NCBI GenBank assembly: GCA_025351925.1 | Contig: JANXVC010000049.1 | Span: 1-35,499 of the forward strand | DNA: 35,499 bases | Direction of reading: 5' to 3' | From: Rhodospirillales bacterium | GTDB lineage: Bacteria; Pseudomonadota; Alphaproteobacteria; Acetobacterales; Acetobacteraceae | Shown here: piece by piece, positions 1 to 7,998 of the stretch | Position numbering within the stretch: position 1 is the first letter of the stretch | Layout of the letters: the number at the start of each line of letters is the position of its first letter | Translations under genes and position numbers: made by a program | The notes under the pieces: model-generated | Seen by the model: only the letters and a program-made list of their open reading frames with translations | Told to the model about the DNA's origin: nothing | Database searches by the model: none

Positions 1-361
1 GCCGGGCCACGTCATCGACCTCACCACGCGTTGCGCCGACGCAGGTCAGGTGCGCGGCGGGGGTCAGCTCGGTCTCGTTGACCAGCCGGGTGACCGTCGC
101 GTGGGTGCGGGCCTGCGTGGTACCGCCGGCGCCGTAGGTGACTGAAACGAAGCGCGGCGCCAAACGCTCAAGCCGGCGGACACACGTCCAGAGCTGTGCC
201 TCAAGCGCGTCATTCTTCGGCGGGAAGAACTCGAACGACAGCGCCGGTGCTGGCAAAGCAGCGGTACGTGCAGGCAGCGCAGCAAACCGTGGACCGGTCA
301 GCCAACGTTCCAGCGTGGCGGGCGCCTCGGCCTCGGGCGGGTGGACGGTGATCTGGTTCAT
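1..361 (-). CDS. metF: Methylenetetrahydrofolate reductase, N-terminal part (cut by left edge)
   Basis: Reading the minus strand from an ATG at 361 gives 120 codons that stay open to the window edge. The product is the start of 5,10-methylenetetrahydrofolate reductase, the FAD enzyme that makes 5-methyl-THF for methionine synthesis in the cytosol. Visible motifs are SFEFFPPK at residues 42-49 (its Glu is the catalytic Glu28 of E. coli MetF), then FVSVTYGAGGTT with a following RTHATV, and AHLTCVGATR near residue 110. E. coli has Cys-Ile-Asp where this protein has Cys-Val-Gly, so the folate-contacting Asp120 is replaced by Gly; I believe this is common in alphaproteobacteria but cannot check it here. 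The N-terminus carries about 40 residues before the first strand, longer than in E. coli. The Shine-Dalgarno is weak (AGCAGG). No SAM or SAH riboswitch was recognised in the 167-base gap upstream (362-528). Confidence 0.93.
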   Translation of the reverse strand, partial: MNQITVHPPEAEAPATLERWLTGPRFAALPARTAALPAPALSFEFFPPKNDALEAQLWTCVRRLERLAPRFVSVTYGAGGTTQARTHATVTRLVNETELTPAAHLTCVGATRGEVDDVAR

Positions 362-528
362 GGGCCTGCTATCCGGGTTGTGATCGTGGGTCGCGCGCTT
401 GCTAGGATGTAATAGACGAATGGCGCCACGCAACGCCATGCTTCGCTGCACGTTCGGCAGATCGATCCGTGGTAACACCTATTGCACACGGCCTGACCGA
501 CATCCCTTCAAGAGAGTAGAGCCCGCTC

Positions 529-1137
529 ATGCTGACACGTCGCGCCCTTCTGACCTATTCTATTGCCGCCACGGCGGTGTTCGCCTCGCGGCCCTGGACC
601 GCGGCCTGGGCACAGCCGGCGGGGGACGCCACCGGCTTCGTGGTGCAGCTCGGCAGCGCGCTGGTCGCCATCGTGAACGGCTCTGGCAATTATGAGGACA
701 AGAAGCGCCGCTTGGGTCCGTTGATCGAGGAGGCGGTGGACGTTGAGGGCATTGCCCGCTTCTGCCTCGGCCGCTACTGGCGCACCGCGACAGCGCCGCA
801 GCAACAGCAGTTCAGCCAACTTTTCCACGCGGTGTTGCTGAACAACATCACCGGCAAGCTCGGCCAGTTCCAGGGCGTGACGTTCAACCCGACCAGCACA
901 ACCCAACAGGAGGGCAATAGCTTCGTGGGGACTACGATCCGCCGGCCCAATCAGCAACCGAACAACGTGCAGTGGGTGGTGAGCCAGGCAACTGGGCGGC
1001 CGAAGATCATCGACGTCATCGCTGAGGGCATTAGCTTACGGGTCACCCAGCGCAGTGACTACGCCGCGTTCATCTCCCGCAACAACAACGATGTGAGCGC
1101 CTTGATCAACGCCATGCGTCAGCAGGCGGCGGCGTAG
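529..1137 (+). CDS. MlaC/Ttg2D-family (Tol_Tol_Ttg2) periplasmic lipid-binding protein
   Basis: A 202-residue exported protein. Residues 1-28 form a signal peptide with Arg-Arg at positions 4-5, a hydrophobic core and a cleavage site around AWA-QP, so it acts in the periplasm. The mature part has the helical MlaC/toluene-tolerance layout: an early helix ending in a conserved DVEGIARFCLGRYWR-type segment, QQQQFSQLFHAVLLNNI, and a C-terminal beta-rich part ending RSDYAAFISRNNNDVSALINAM. MlaC proteins carry phospholipids between the outer-membrane MlaA complex and the inner-membrane MlaFEDB ABC transporter; some relatives (HpnM) belong to hopanoid loci. None of the other mla or hpn genes is in the window, so this is an orphan and its partner is unknown. 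The last 32 bases overlap the convergent GNAT gene. Confidence 0.8.
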   Translation: MLTRRALLTYSIAATAVFASRPWTAAWAQPAGDATGFVVQLGSALVAIVNGSGNYEDKKRRLGPLIEEAVDVEGIARFCLGRYWRTATAPQQQQFSQLFHAVLLNNITGKLGQFQGVTFNPTSTTQQEGNSFVGTTIRRPNQQPNNVQWVVSQATGRPKIIDVIAEGISLRVTQRSDYAAFISRNNNDVSALINAMRQQAAA

Positions 1138-1636
1138 CCACACTCTCGAAAATTATCAGCTGACCGCCGTCGCGATCAAAGGTGCCGCAGGGCCGCATCC
1201 CGATCGCGCCGAGCAGGATGCGGGAGGCAAAGTTGCTGTCCCGCGCTACGGCGATAACCCGCTTCAGCCCGGTTTGGTAGTGCGCGAAGCGTAGCGCGGC
1301 CCCAGCGGCTTCTCGCCCCAGCCCATGTCCCCGCACCTCCGACCGGAAGGCAAAACGCAGCGCCATGCCGCGGCCATCCGGGCGGTCATGGATGCCGGTC
1401 AGGCCGATGGCGATACCTAACAGGTCGCGCACCAGCCACATTCCAACCCCGTGCGTCGGCCAAAATGCGACCTCCTGCGCCAGTTCGTCGGCGACCTGGC
1501 CGGGGCTGCGCACCCCGCCCAGCATGTGGCCATAGACCCGCGGATCGCCTTTCAGCTCGCGGAGGTCGGGCAGGTCCTGCCAGCCAACCGGCGACAGGAC
1601 GAGCCGGCCGGTCCGGACGTGCCAGGCCGGGTTCAC
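1106..1636 (-). CDS. GNAT family N-acetyltransferase (RimJ/RimL-like)
   Basis: A 176-residue protein opening with TGRLVLSPVGWQDLPDL, the usual start of RimJ/RimL-type acetyltransferases, followed by a central strand region (GIAIGLTGIHDRPDG) and the acetyl-CoA pyrophosphate-binding loop RSEVRGHGLGREAAGAAL around residues 93-110, matching R/Q-x-x-G-x-G/A. The C-terminal segment NFASRILLGAIGMRPCGT is the conserved last helix and strand of the fold. Family members transfer acetyl groups from acetyl-CoA to amino groups of proteins, antibiotics or small molecules; the substrate here cannot be told. It ends inside the 3' end of the convergent lipid-binding protein gene (32-base overlap) and lies 33 bases downstream of ettA on the same strand, so it may be read from the same transcript. 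Confidence 0.85.
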   Translation of the reverse strand: MNPAWHVRTGRLVLSPVGWQDLPDLRELKGDPRVYGHMLGGVRSPGQVADELAQEVAFWPTHGVGMWLVRDLLGIAIGLTGIHDRPDGRGMALRFAFRSEVRGHGLGREAAGAALRFAHYQTGLKRVIAVARDSNFASRILLGAIGMRPCGTFDRDGGQLIIFESVATPPPADAWR

Positions 1637-1669
1637 GACAAAGCCGCCCGGCGTGGCTCCCGACGTCGC

Positions 1670-3349
1670 TCAGCGCGCGAGCGGCCGGTACTTGATGCGG
1701 TGCGGCTCGGTGGCGTCGGCGCCGAGTCGACGTCGCTTATCCGCTTCATAGGCTTGGAAATTGCCCTCGAACCACTCGACGTGGCTGTCACCCTCGAAGG
1801 CCAGGATGTGCGTCGCCAGCCGGTCCAGGAACCAGCGGTCATGGCTGATGATGACGGCGCAGCCGGCGAACTCGGCCAGCGCCTCCTCCAGCGCCCGCAA
1901 CGTATCGACATCGAGGTCGTTGGTCGGCTCGTCCAGCAGAATGACGTTGCTCTCGGATTTCAGCATCTTCGCCAGATGCACCCGGTTGCGCTCGCCGCCC
2001 GACAGGATGCCGACCTTCTTCTGCTGGTCCGACCCTTTGAAGTTGAACGCGCCGACATAAGCGCGGGACGGCACGGCGCGCTTGCCCAGGTAGATCACGT
2101 CGGTCCCGCCGCTGATCTCCTCCCAAACCGACTTGCTGCCGTCCAGGCTGTCGCGCGACTGATCGACGTAGCCGAGCTTCACCGTATCGCCGACCTTGAG
2201 CTCCCCGGAGTCCGGATGCTCTGCCCCGGTGATCATGCGGAACAGCGTCGTCTTGCCGGCGCCGTTCGGGCCGATCACGCCGACGATGCCGCCGGGCGGC
2301 AGCTTGAAGTCGAGGTCGTCCATCAGCAGCCGGTTTCCATAGGCCTTGCGGACCTGCTCGGCCTCGATCACCAGACCGCCCAGCCGCGGACCCGGCGGAA
2401 TGACGATATCCGCCACGCCGGTCTGCATCTCCAGCGACTTCTGCTGCATTTCCTCATACTTGGCGATGCGGGCGCGGCTCTTGGTCTGCCGGGCGCGCGG
2501 GCTGCTCTGGATCCACTCCTCCTCGGCGGCCAGGGCGCGCTGACGTGAGCTCTCCTCTTTCTCTTCCTGCTGCAGCCGCTTCAGCTTCTGTGCCAGCCAC
2601 GACGAGTAGTTGCCCTCGAACGGGTAGCCGCGCCCGCGCTCGATCTCCAGGATCCAGTTGGTCACGTTGTCCAGGAAGTAGCGGTCGTGCGTGACGATCA
2701 TCACCGTTCCAGCGAAGTCGCGCAGCGTGCGCTCAAGCCAGGCGACGCTCTCGGCGTCAAGATGGTTGGTCGGCTCGTCCAGCAGCAGCAAATCCGGTTT
2801 CTCCAGCAGCAGCCGGCACAGCGCCACCCGGCGCCGCTCCCCGCCCGATAGCCGCGCCACGTTGGCGTCCGGCGGCGGGCAGCGCAGCGCGTCCAGCGCG
2901 ATCTCGATGCGGCGGTCTAGGTCCCAACCGTCCTCCGCGTCGATCTTCTCCTGCAGCTCCGCCTGCTCGGCCAGCAACGTTGTCATCTTGTCATCGTCCA
3001 TCGGCTCCGCGAATTCTTCCGAGATCGCGTTGAACCGCGCCAGGGCCGCGGTCAGCGGGCCGAACGCCAGCAGCACGTTCTCCGACACGCTTTTGCTGTC
3101 GTCGAGCCTCGGCTCCTGCTCCAGATAGCCGACGCGCACGCCCTCGGCGGCCCAGGCCTCGCCGCCATATTCGGTCTCGATCCCCGCCATGATCTTGAGC
3201 AGCGTCGATTTGCCGGCGCCGTTGATCCCCAGGATGCCGATCTTCACGCCGGGCAGAAACGACAGGGTGATGCCCTTGAACACCTCCCGCCCGCCGGGAA
3301 AGTTCTTGGTGACATCTTTCATAACGTAAACGTATTGGTAGCTGGCCAT
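1670..3349 (-). CDS. ettA: Energy-dependent translational throttle protein EttA (ABC-F)
   Basis: A 559-residue soluble protein with two ABC ATPase domains and no membrane segments; E. coli EttA is 555 residues. Domain 1: Walker [10 protein letters not shown] at 41-49, signature LSGGE at 167-171, Walker [13 protein letters not shown] at 187-198. Linker (PtIM) about 240-315, rich in charged residues with the ABC-F pattern [19 protein letters not shown]. Domain 2: Walker [10 protein letters not shown] at 360-368, signature LSGGE at 449-453, Walker B with DEPTNDLD at 473-480. EttA binds the ribosomal E site and gates entry into elongation according to the ADP/ATP ratio. The N-terminal [15 protein letters not shown] is typical of this subfamily. 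The ATG at 3349 is preceded by GGAG about 8 bases upstream. The CAT-anticodon tRNA ends 63 bases upstream on the same strand, so tRNA and ettA may be cotranscribed. Confidence 0.95.
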   Translation of the reverse strand: MASYQYVYVMKDVTKNFPGGREVFKGITLSFLPGVKIGILGINGAGKSTLLKIMAGIETEYGGEAWAAEGVRVGYLEQEPRLDDSKSVSENVLLAFGPLTAALARFNAISEEFAEPMDDDKMTTLLAEQAELQEKIDAEDGWDLDRRIEIALDALRCPPPDANVARLSGGERRRVALCRLLLEKPDLLLLDEPTNHLDAESVAWLERTLRDFAGTVMIVTHDRYFLDNVTNWILEIERGRGYPFEGNYSSWLAQKLKRLQQEEKEESSRQRALAAEEEWIQSSPRARQTKSRARIAKYEEMQQKSLEMQTGVADIVIPPGPRLGGLVIEAEQVRKAYGNRLLMDDLDFKLPPGGIVGVIGPNGAGKTTLFRMITGAEHPDSGELKVGDTVKLGYVDQSRDSLDGSKSVWEEISGGTDVIYLGKRAVPSRAYVGAFNFKGSDQQKKVGILSGGERNRVHLAKMLKSESNVILLDEPTNDLDVDTLRALEEALAEFAGCAVIISHDRWFLDRLATHILAFEGDSHVEWFEGNFQAYEADKRRRLGADATEPHRIKYRPLAR

Positions 3350-3412
3350 GGCGCAGGCTCCTGCAGGCGAGTTTGCCGAAGTGTTTAGAGTTGTGCGTGT
3401 CGGGGGACAAGT

Positions 3413-3489
3413 TGGTGCGCCCGGCAGGACTCGAACCTGCGACCAAGCCGTTATGAGCGGCCCGCTCTAACCAACTGAGCTACAGGCGC
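3413..3489 (-). tRNA. tRNA with CAT anticodon, probably tRNA-Ile2 (lysidine type)
   Basis: The minus strand folds as a complete 77-base cloverleaf with encoded CCA: acceptor GCGCCTG pairing with CGGGCGC, D arm GCTC/GAGC with loop AGTTGGTTA, anticodon stem GGCCG/CGGCT with loop CTCATAA, T arm GCAGG/CCTGC with loop TTCGAGT. The anticodon is CAT. Of the three CAT isotypes, the acceptor end excludes initiator tRNA (which has an unpaired first base and three G:C pairs at the anticodon stem base), and the TTGGTCGC variable region resembles E. coli tRNA-Ile2, where TilS converts C34 to lysidine to read AUA. Elongator Met remains possible. Confidence 0.93.
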
Positions 3490-3590
3490 CTCCGTCGCTC
3501 GGGCGTTCAATGCCGTCCGGCCCTCGCGTTGGCAAGCATAGCCTGCGCGGCTATGGTCCCGCCACCCAGAACAAGCGATGGAACCGCACG

Positions 3591-4112
3591 ATGGACATCT
3601 CCAAAATCCCGACCGGCAAGGACGCGCCGCACGACATCAATGTGGTGATCGAAATACCGCAGGGCAGCCAGGTGAAGTACGAGATCGACAAGGCCAGCGG
3701 CGCCATCTTCGTCGATCGCTTCCTGTTCACGCCGATGGCGTATCCGGCCGCCTACGGATTCATCCCGGGCACCCTCGCCGACGACGGCGATCCAGCCGAT
3801 GCGCTCGTGCTCGCGCCCGCCCCCATGGTGCCCGGCGCCGTGATCCGCTGCCGCCCGATCGGCATGCTGCAGATGGAGGATGAAAGCGGCCAGGACGAGA
3901 AGATCATTTGCGTCCCGCACGACAAGATGCACACGCAGTTCACCGACGTGCACGCAGTCGAGGACCTGCCCGCCATCACCCGCGCGTCGATCGAGCATTT
4001 CTTTACACGTTACAAGGACCTGGAGCCTGGCAAGTGGGTGAAGGTGACCGGCTGGGCCGGGCGCGAGGCAGCGGAAGAGGTCATCCGCAAATCGATCGCC
4101 GCGGCCAAGTAG
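3591..4112 (+). CDS. ppa: Inorganic pyrophosphatase (family I)
   Basis: Soluble Mg-dependent pyrophosphatase that hydrolyses PPi to two phosphates and so drives biosynthetic reactions forward. The protein from the ATG at 3591 is 173 residues, near the 175 of E. coli Ppa, and the active-site residues fall at the same numbers: Lys29 and Glu31 in QVKYEID, Arg43 in VDRFLFTP, Tyr51 and Tyr55, the signature DDGDPADAL with Asp65, Asp67 and Asp70, and Asp102-Glu-Lys104. An in-frame ATG at 3510 would add 27 residues with no family counterpart and would reach close to the tRNA; I rejected it. The gene is alone; its stop is 15 bases from the stop of the convergent desaturase-like gene, with no obvious terminator hairpin. 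Confidence 0.96.
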   Translation: MDISKIPTGKDAPHDINVVIEIPQGSQVKYEIDKASGAIFVDRFLFTPMAYPAAYGFIPGTLADDGDPADALVLAPAPMVPGAVIRCRPIGMLQMEDESGQDEKIICVPHDKMHTQFTDVHAVEDLPAITRASIEHFFTRYKDLEPGKWVKVTGWAGREAAEEVIRKSIAAAK

Positions 4113-4127
4113 CAGCCCACCTCAAAA

Positions 4128-5093
4128 CTAGTGTCCCCGCTTGAGGCCTGCAGCCCGGCGGGGACCGGCCCAGCCCGCCATCCGGGCCATGCGCCGCAGC
4201 CCGGCCCATTGCTGCTGGAAGTAACTTCCAGTCGCCAACGCCTCCTCGGCCGACGGGTCGCCGGTGCGGACATAGGCGCGGGAGAAATCCGCCGTGCCGA
4301 ACAGCACGTCCCACCAGGGCAGGATCGCGCCGTAATTGGCGCTGCGCTGACCAGCGGCCAGAACGCTGTGATGCGACCGGTGGTATCGCGGCGAGACCAG
4401 CAGCCGCTCCCCCAGCCAGCCATAGGACAGCCGCGCATTGGCGTGCGACAGGCTCTCCAGGAACCGCAGCAGCAGCACCAGCAGCGGGAACTGCATAGGC
4501 GGGATGCCGATCAGCAGCGCCACGGCGGTGAACCAGACGAAGCCGATCAGGTCGTCAAGCACATGGTTGCGGTCATCGGACCAGAACGTCATCTGCCGCT
4601 GCGCATGATGCAACGAATGCAGCGCCCACCACCAGCCGAACATGTGCGATAGCCGGTGCCGCCAATACTCCGAGAGGTCGAGGATCACGGCATACAGAAA
4701 AAAGGTCAGCAAGTGATGACCAAGCAGCGCCGGGGCGAGCCGTTCCAGCGTCGGCGGGATCCAGCCGTGGTCGGACAGCCAGCCGTTCAGGCCCACCTGC
4801 AACTGATAGAACAGCACGAAGGTCACGAGCGGCAGCACGCCCACGCGGGACAGCACGGTGTAGAACACGTCAACCCAGACGGCTTTCTGGTCGGGCCAGC
4901 GCTCCACTGGCCGCCAGCGCTCGAGCGGCAGGCAGATCGCGAACGTCACCGCGACCTGCGCCAGGCCATAGCAGGCGAACAGCGCCCAGCCGAACGCGAT
5001 CTCCTCCCATTCCATCGCGCCGACCGCATACAGCGCCGGCAGCAGCAGGGTCTCGTGCAGCCAGCCGGCCGCGAGGCTGAACGGGTCCGTCAC
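4128..5093 (-). CDS. Sterol desaturase / fatty acid hydroxylase superfamily membrane protein
   Basis: A multi-pass membrane di-iron enzyme of 321 residues from a GTG start at 5093. The histidine clusters of the superfamily are present: HRLSH at 146-150, HSLHH at 159-163 and HRSHH at 238-242, with a further conserved SHANAR near 216-221. Hydrophobic helices occur around 15-55, 75-100, 122-140 and 183-212. Family members hydroxylate or desaturate lipids (sterols, fatty acids, carotenoids, alkylglycerols) using O2; the substrate here is unknown. The GTG overlaps the stop of the upstream propeller gene as GTGA, which points to translational coupling and decides the start over a longer ORF beginning at 5210, whose extra residues are encoded inside the upstream gene. 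The C-terminus is basic and hydrophilic. Confidence 0.85.
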   Translation of the reverse strand: MTDPFSLAAGWLHETLLLPALYAVGAMEWEEIAFGWALFACYGLAQVAVTFAICLPLERWRPVERWPDQKAVWVDVFYTVLSRVGVLPLVTFVLFYQLQVGLNGWLSDHGWIPPTLERLAPALLGHHLLTFFLYAVILDLSEYWRHRLSHMFGWWWALHSLHHAQRQMTFWSDDRNHVLDDLIGFVWFTAVALLIGIPPMQFPLLVLLLRFLESLSHANARLSYGWLGERLLVSPRYHRSHHSVLAAGQRSANYGAILPWWDVLFGTADFSRAYVRTGDPSAEEALATGSYFQQQWAGLRRMARMAGWAGPRRAAGLKRGH

Positions 5094-6031
5094 CGCTCGC
5101 CACCCGTGAGGAAGATGCCATGCGGCGAGCGGCCGACGGCCAGCGACTGGATCGCGCCGGTCGCCGGGTCGAGCACGGCGACCTTCTGGATGAAGCGCTG
5201 GGTGATCCAAAGCTTGCCGTCGAACGCGAAGTCGATGCAGTCGGGGCCGCCCGGCACGCGGTAGCTACGGATCAGCGCGTAGGTCTTGGCGTCCAGCGCC
5301 ACCGTAGTGCCGTCCACCCGGTTGTTGACCCACAACGTCTTGCCATCCGGCGACAGGAACAGCTGGTGCGCGCCGCGGCCGGTGTGGACGCGGGTCTCGA
5401 CCCGGCCATCGACGGGATCGACCACGGCAAAATGATCCGAGCCCATGTTGGCCACGAGCAGCTTGCCGTTGAGCCAAAGCACTCCGGCCGGCGTGGCGCC
5501 AACCTCGGCCGTCCAGTTCACTACCAGCCGCCGCAAATCAATCGCCGCCAGCCGGTTCGTACCCTGCAGCGTCACGTACGCCGTGCTGCTATCCGGCGCA
5601 TATGCCACATGGCTTGGCATGGAACTGAGCGGAAACCGCTTCGCCAGCGTCATGCTGGCTGCGTCATAGACATCGACCTGGTTGCGGGCCAGGCCAGTGA
5701 CCGTCAGCCACTTGCCGTCCGGACTGAACGCCAGGTGATAGGGATCGGCCATCGGCAGCCGGCGCTTGATCTCGCCGGTCCGCGGATCGAGGAACAGCAT
5801 CTCGTTCGCGCCGGCGTCCCCGACCAGCAGCTCCCGCCCATCCGGGCTCAGTGCGACATGGTGCGGCTCCCGCAGCACCGGCACGCGGCGCAGCTCGGTC
5901 CCGTGCGCCATATCGATCAGGCTGAGGCTCGCATCGCCCGAATTCAGCACGATGGCGATGCCGCCGGCCTGCGCTGTCCCCCAAGCGGCGCTGGTCAGCA
6001 GGACAAAAAGCGCCAAAACCAACCGCATCAT
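5090..6031 (-). CDS. Exported YVTN-type beta-propeller repeat protein
   Basis: A secreted protein of 313 residues. Residues 1-22 are a Sec signal peptide (MMRLVLALFVLLTSAAWG then AQA-GG). The mature part is built of about seven repeats of roughly 40 residues, each with a pattern like HHVALSPDGRELLVGD, YHLAFSPDGKWLTVTG, SHVAYAPDSSTAYVTL, HQLFLSPDGKTLWVNN, the signature of YVTN/NHL-like propellers that fold as a periplasmic disc. No catalytic residues or haem motifs are visible, so a binding or scaffold role is most likely. The start is the ATG pair at 6031/6028, preceded by GGAG; an upstream ATG at 6040 and the longest ORF start at 6106 lack a better ribosome site. It is coupled to the desaturase-like gene by a 4-base overlap, so the two products probably work together at the cell envelope. 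Confidence 0.85.
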   Translation of the reverse strand: MMRLVLALFVLLTSAAWGTAQAGGIAIVLNSGDASLSLIDMAHGTELRRVPVLREPHHVALSPDGRELLVGDAGANEMLFLDPRTGEIKRRLPMADPYHLAFSPDGKWLTVTGLARNQVDVYDAASMTLAKRFPLSSMPSHVAYAPDSSTAYVTLQGTNRLAAIDLRRLVVNWTAEVGATPAGVLWLNGKLLVANMGSDHFAVVDPVDGRVETRVHTGRGAHQLFLSPDGKTLWVNNRVDGTTVALDAKTYALIRSYRVPGGPDCIDFAFDGKLWITQRFIQKVAVLDPATGAIQSLAVGRSPHGIFLTGGER

Positions 6032-6283
6032 GGTCTCCATATCCAGCTCGCCCAACGTTGGCGTCTTACGCAAACTAGCACGGTTAACCCAATAAGGCCG
6101 CAACATATACCAAATCGAGCCGCTCCGTGCTCTTGGACAAGAGACACGCGGAAAGCGGCGATTTCATGTCATTTCCCATAAAGTTGCTATAACAAAACGC
6201 TTGCTGGATGTATCACGTGCGCTTGATCTCCGGGGGTCGCAGCATGCCTTGCTATCGCCTCGTCGTTTCGCGACGGTGCAGAC

Positions 6284-6667
6284 ATGTCAACCACGGGCGA
6301 ACTCCAACCCAGGGTTCTTGTTGTCGAAGACGAGTTCCTCATTCGCTTGACCCTTGTTGAGGCGCTGAGCGACGAGGGTTTTCTGGTGCTTGAGGCCGAA
6401 ACCGGGGATGCGGCGCTGCCCATCCTGCAATCCGACACCACAATCAGTCTATTGCTGACCGACATACAGCTTCCCGGCACACTCAACGGCCATGCATTGG
6501 CATCAAAGGCTCGGGAAAACCTGCCGTATCTGCCGATCATCTTCATGACGGGACGCCCGAGCACCGACGATGAGGCGGACGGCTCCGACCGTGACGTGTT
6601 CATCAGCAAGCCCTACACGCTGGCGAATATCTGCCAGGCGGCGAAGCGGCTGACGACCGCTGAGTAG
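6284..6667 (+). CDS. Single-domain response regulator (CheY-like receiver)
   Basis: A 127-residue protein that is only a receiver domain. Residues: acidic pair Glu15-Asp16 in VLVVEDEFLI, phosphoacceptor Asp60 in LLLTDIQLPG, conserved Thr89 in IIFMTGRP, and Lys109 in FISKPY. There is no output domain, so it must act by protein-protein contact, as a phosphate sink, or through a phosphorelay with a histidine kinase encoded elsewhere. The spacing VFISKPYTL and the acidic loop STDDEADGSDRD resemble receiver proteins linked to hybrid HWE/HisKA2-type kinases of alphaproteobacteria, but that is a guess. Upstream lies a 250-base divergent gap (6032-6283) that is more AT-rich than its surroundings and must carry the promoters of this gene and of the propeller gene; I could not assign boxes. 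Confidence 0.9.
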   Translation: MSTTGELQPRVLVVEDEFLIRLTLVEALSDEGFLVLEAETGDAALPILQSDTTISLLLTDIQLPGTLNGHALASKARENLPYLPIIFMTGRPSTDDEADGSDRDVFISKPYTLANICQAAKRLTTAE

Positions 6668-6732
6668 CGCGCCGGGCAAAGCGGATTGGCCTCATTGTTG
6701 CTAGGCACGGGGTAAACTTCTCGGGAACCGTG

Positions 6733-7998
6733 ATGAGCGCAACACTTCGACCGACCGCCGCCCTGCCTGTCGCCAGCGCGCGATGGGCGCAATTGGGTCT
6801 TGGCCTAATTTGCATGATGGCGATCTCCAGCCCGCAATACGTCTGGACCCTGTTCACCAAGCCGATCGGCGCCACGCTGGGGGCGACGGCTGCCAGCGTG
6901 CAGGTCACCTTCAGCATCCTGATCGTGCTGCAGACCTTCTTCAGCCCGTTGCAGGGCTGGCTGGTCGAGCGTTTCGGCCCGCGCTGGCTGATTGCCGCAG
7001 GGGCCGGGTTGACCGGGCTGAGCTGGGTCCTAGCCGCGACGACCAGCTCGCTGACCGGTCTTTATCTGACGTATGGCCTGCTGGGCGGACTGGGCACCGG
7101 AGTCGTCTATATCGGCGTCGTCGGACAGATGGTCGGCTGGTTCCCCGACCGGCGCGGCTTTGCGGCCGGCGTGGTCGCGGCCGGGTACGGCATGGGCGCC
7201 ATCCTGACGACCTTCCCCATTGCGGACAGCCTCGCCGCTAACGGCTACCAGGCGACTTTGGTCAGGTTCGGCCTCATCTTCGGCGCGGTTGGCGTGCTGG
7301 CAGCGCTCGGCCTGCGCGCGCCGCCGGCCGCCGTCGCCATGCAAACCGGGCCGGCGTCCAGCGTCCGCGACGTCGATACCGCGACCATGCTGCGCAGCCC
7401 GATCTTCTGGCTGATGTTCGCCATGATGTCGATGATGTCCACGTCCGGCCTGATGGTGACCTCGCAGATCGGCGCGATCGCCGGGGATTTCGGCATCACC
7501 AAGCTGATGGTGTGGGGCCTCGCCGCCCTGCCGCTCGCGCTCACCGTGGACCGCTTCTGCAACGGTCTGACCCGGCCGTTCTTCGGCTGGGTGTCCGACC
7601 GCATCGGGCGGGAAAACACCATGGTCATCGCCTTCGGGCTGGAAGGCCTGGCGATGGCGGGCTGGCTCGCGACCAGCGGCAACCCGCTGCTGTTCGTGCT
7701 GATGTCCGGCGTCGTGTTCTTCGGCTGGGGCGAGATCTTCTCGCTGTTCCCCTCGACCCTCACCGACACCTTCGGCGCCAAGCACGCCACCAAGAACTAC
7801 GGCTGTTTGTATATCGCCCAGGGGATCGGCGCGATCTTCGGCGGCCCCGTGGCGTCGCTGCTGCACGAAAGCACCGGAAGCTGGTCCATCGTGTTCGGCC
7901 TGGCGATCGGCGCCGACCTGCTGACGGCTGCGCTGGCGCTTGCAGTGCTGAAGCCGATGCGGGCTGCCTACCTGGCTCGGCCGGTGCCCCAGCGCTAA
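6733..7998 (+). CDS. MFS transporter, oxalate/formate antiporter (OFA) family
   Basis: A 421-residue inner-membrane transporter with about 12 hydrophobic helices. The start region (LGLGLICMMAISSPQYVWTL followed by FTKPIG) and the LVERFGPRWLIAAG loop after helix 2 are typical of the OFA family, which exchanges or imports small carboxylates. The second half contains TRPFFGWVSDRIGRE, with an Arg at about the place of OxlT Arg272. The helix-11 segment reads YGCLYIAQGIGAIFGG; OxlT-type proteins carry a substrate-binding Lys where this protein has Gln, so a substrate other than oxalate is likely (alignment from memory). An ATG at 6733 is preferred to the GTG directly before it. The stop overlaps the convergent amidase by 4 bases. 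The neighbouring GGT-amidase pair suggests the cargo could be an acid released by, or feeding into, those hydrolases. Confidence 0.85.
   Translation: MSATLRPTAALPVASARWAQLGLGLICMMAISSPQYVWTLFTKPIGATLGATAASVQVTFSILIVLQTFFSPLQGWLVERFGPRWLIAAGAGLTGLSWVLAATTSSLTGLYLTYGLLGGLGTGVVYIGVVGQMVGWFPDRRGFAAGVVAAGYGMGAILTTFPIADSLAANGYQATLVRFGLIFGAVGVLAALGLRAPPAAVAMQTGPASSVRDVDTATMLRSPIFWLMFAMMSMMSTSGLMVTSQIGAIAGDFGITKLMVWGLAALPLALTVDRFCNGLTRPFFGWVSDRIGRENTMVIAFGLEGLAMAGWLATSGNPLLFVLMSGVVFFGWGEIFSLFPSTLTDTFGAKHATKNYGCLYIAQGIGAIFGGPVASLLHESTGSWSIVFGLAIGADLLTAALALAVLKPMRAAYLARPVPQR

Noticed and set aside
362-528. Possible SAM/SAH riboswitch upstream of metF
   Set aside because: No recognisable SAM-II, SAH or other conserved motif could be seen in the reverse strand; the gap holds no other feature I can support.
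1451-2548. Open frame of 365 codons antisense to ettA
   Set aside because: Shadow of the ettA coding strand; no known fold and biased composition.
3510-3591. Upstream start of the pyrophosphatase
   Set aside because: Active-site residue numbers match E. coli only from 3591, and the upstream codons lie close to the tRNA gene with no homology.
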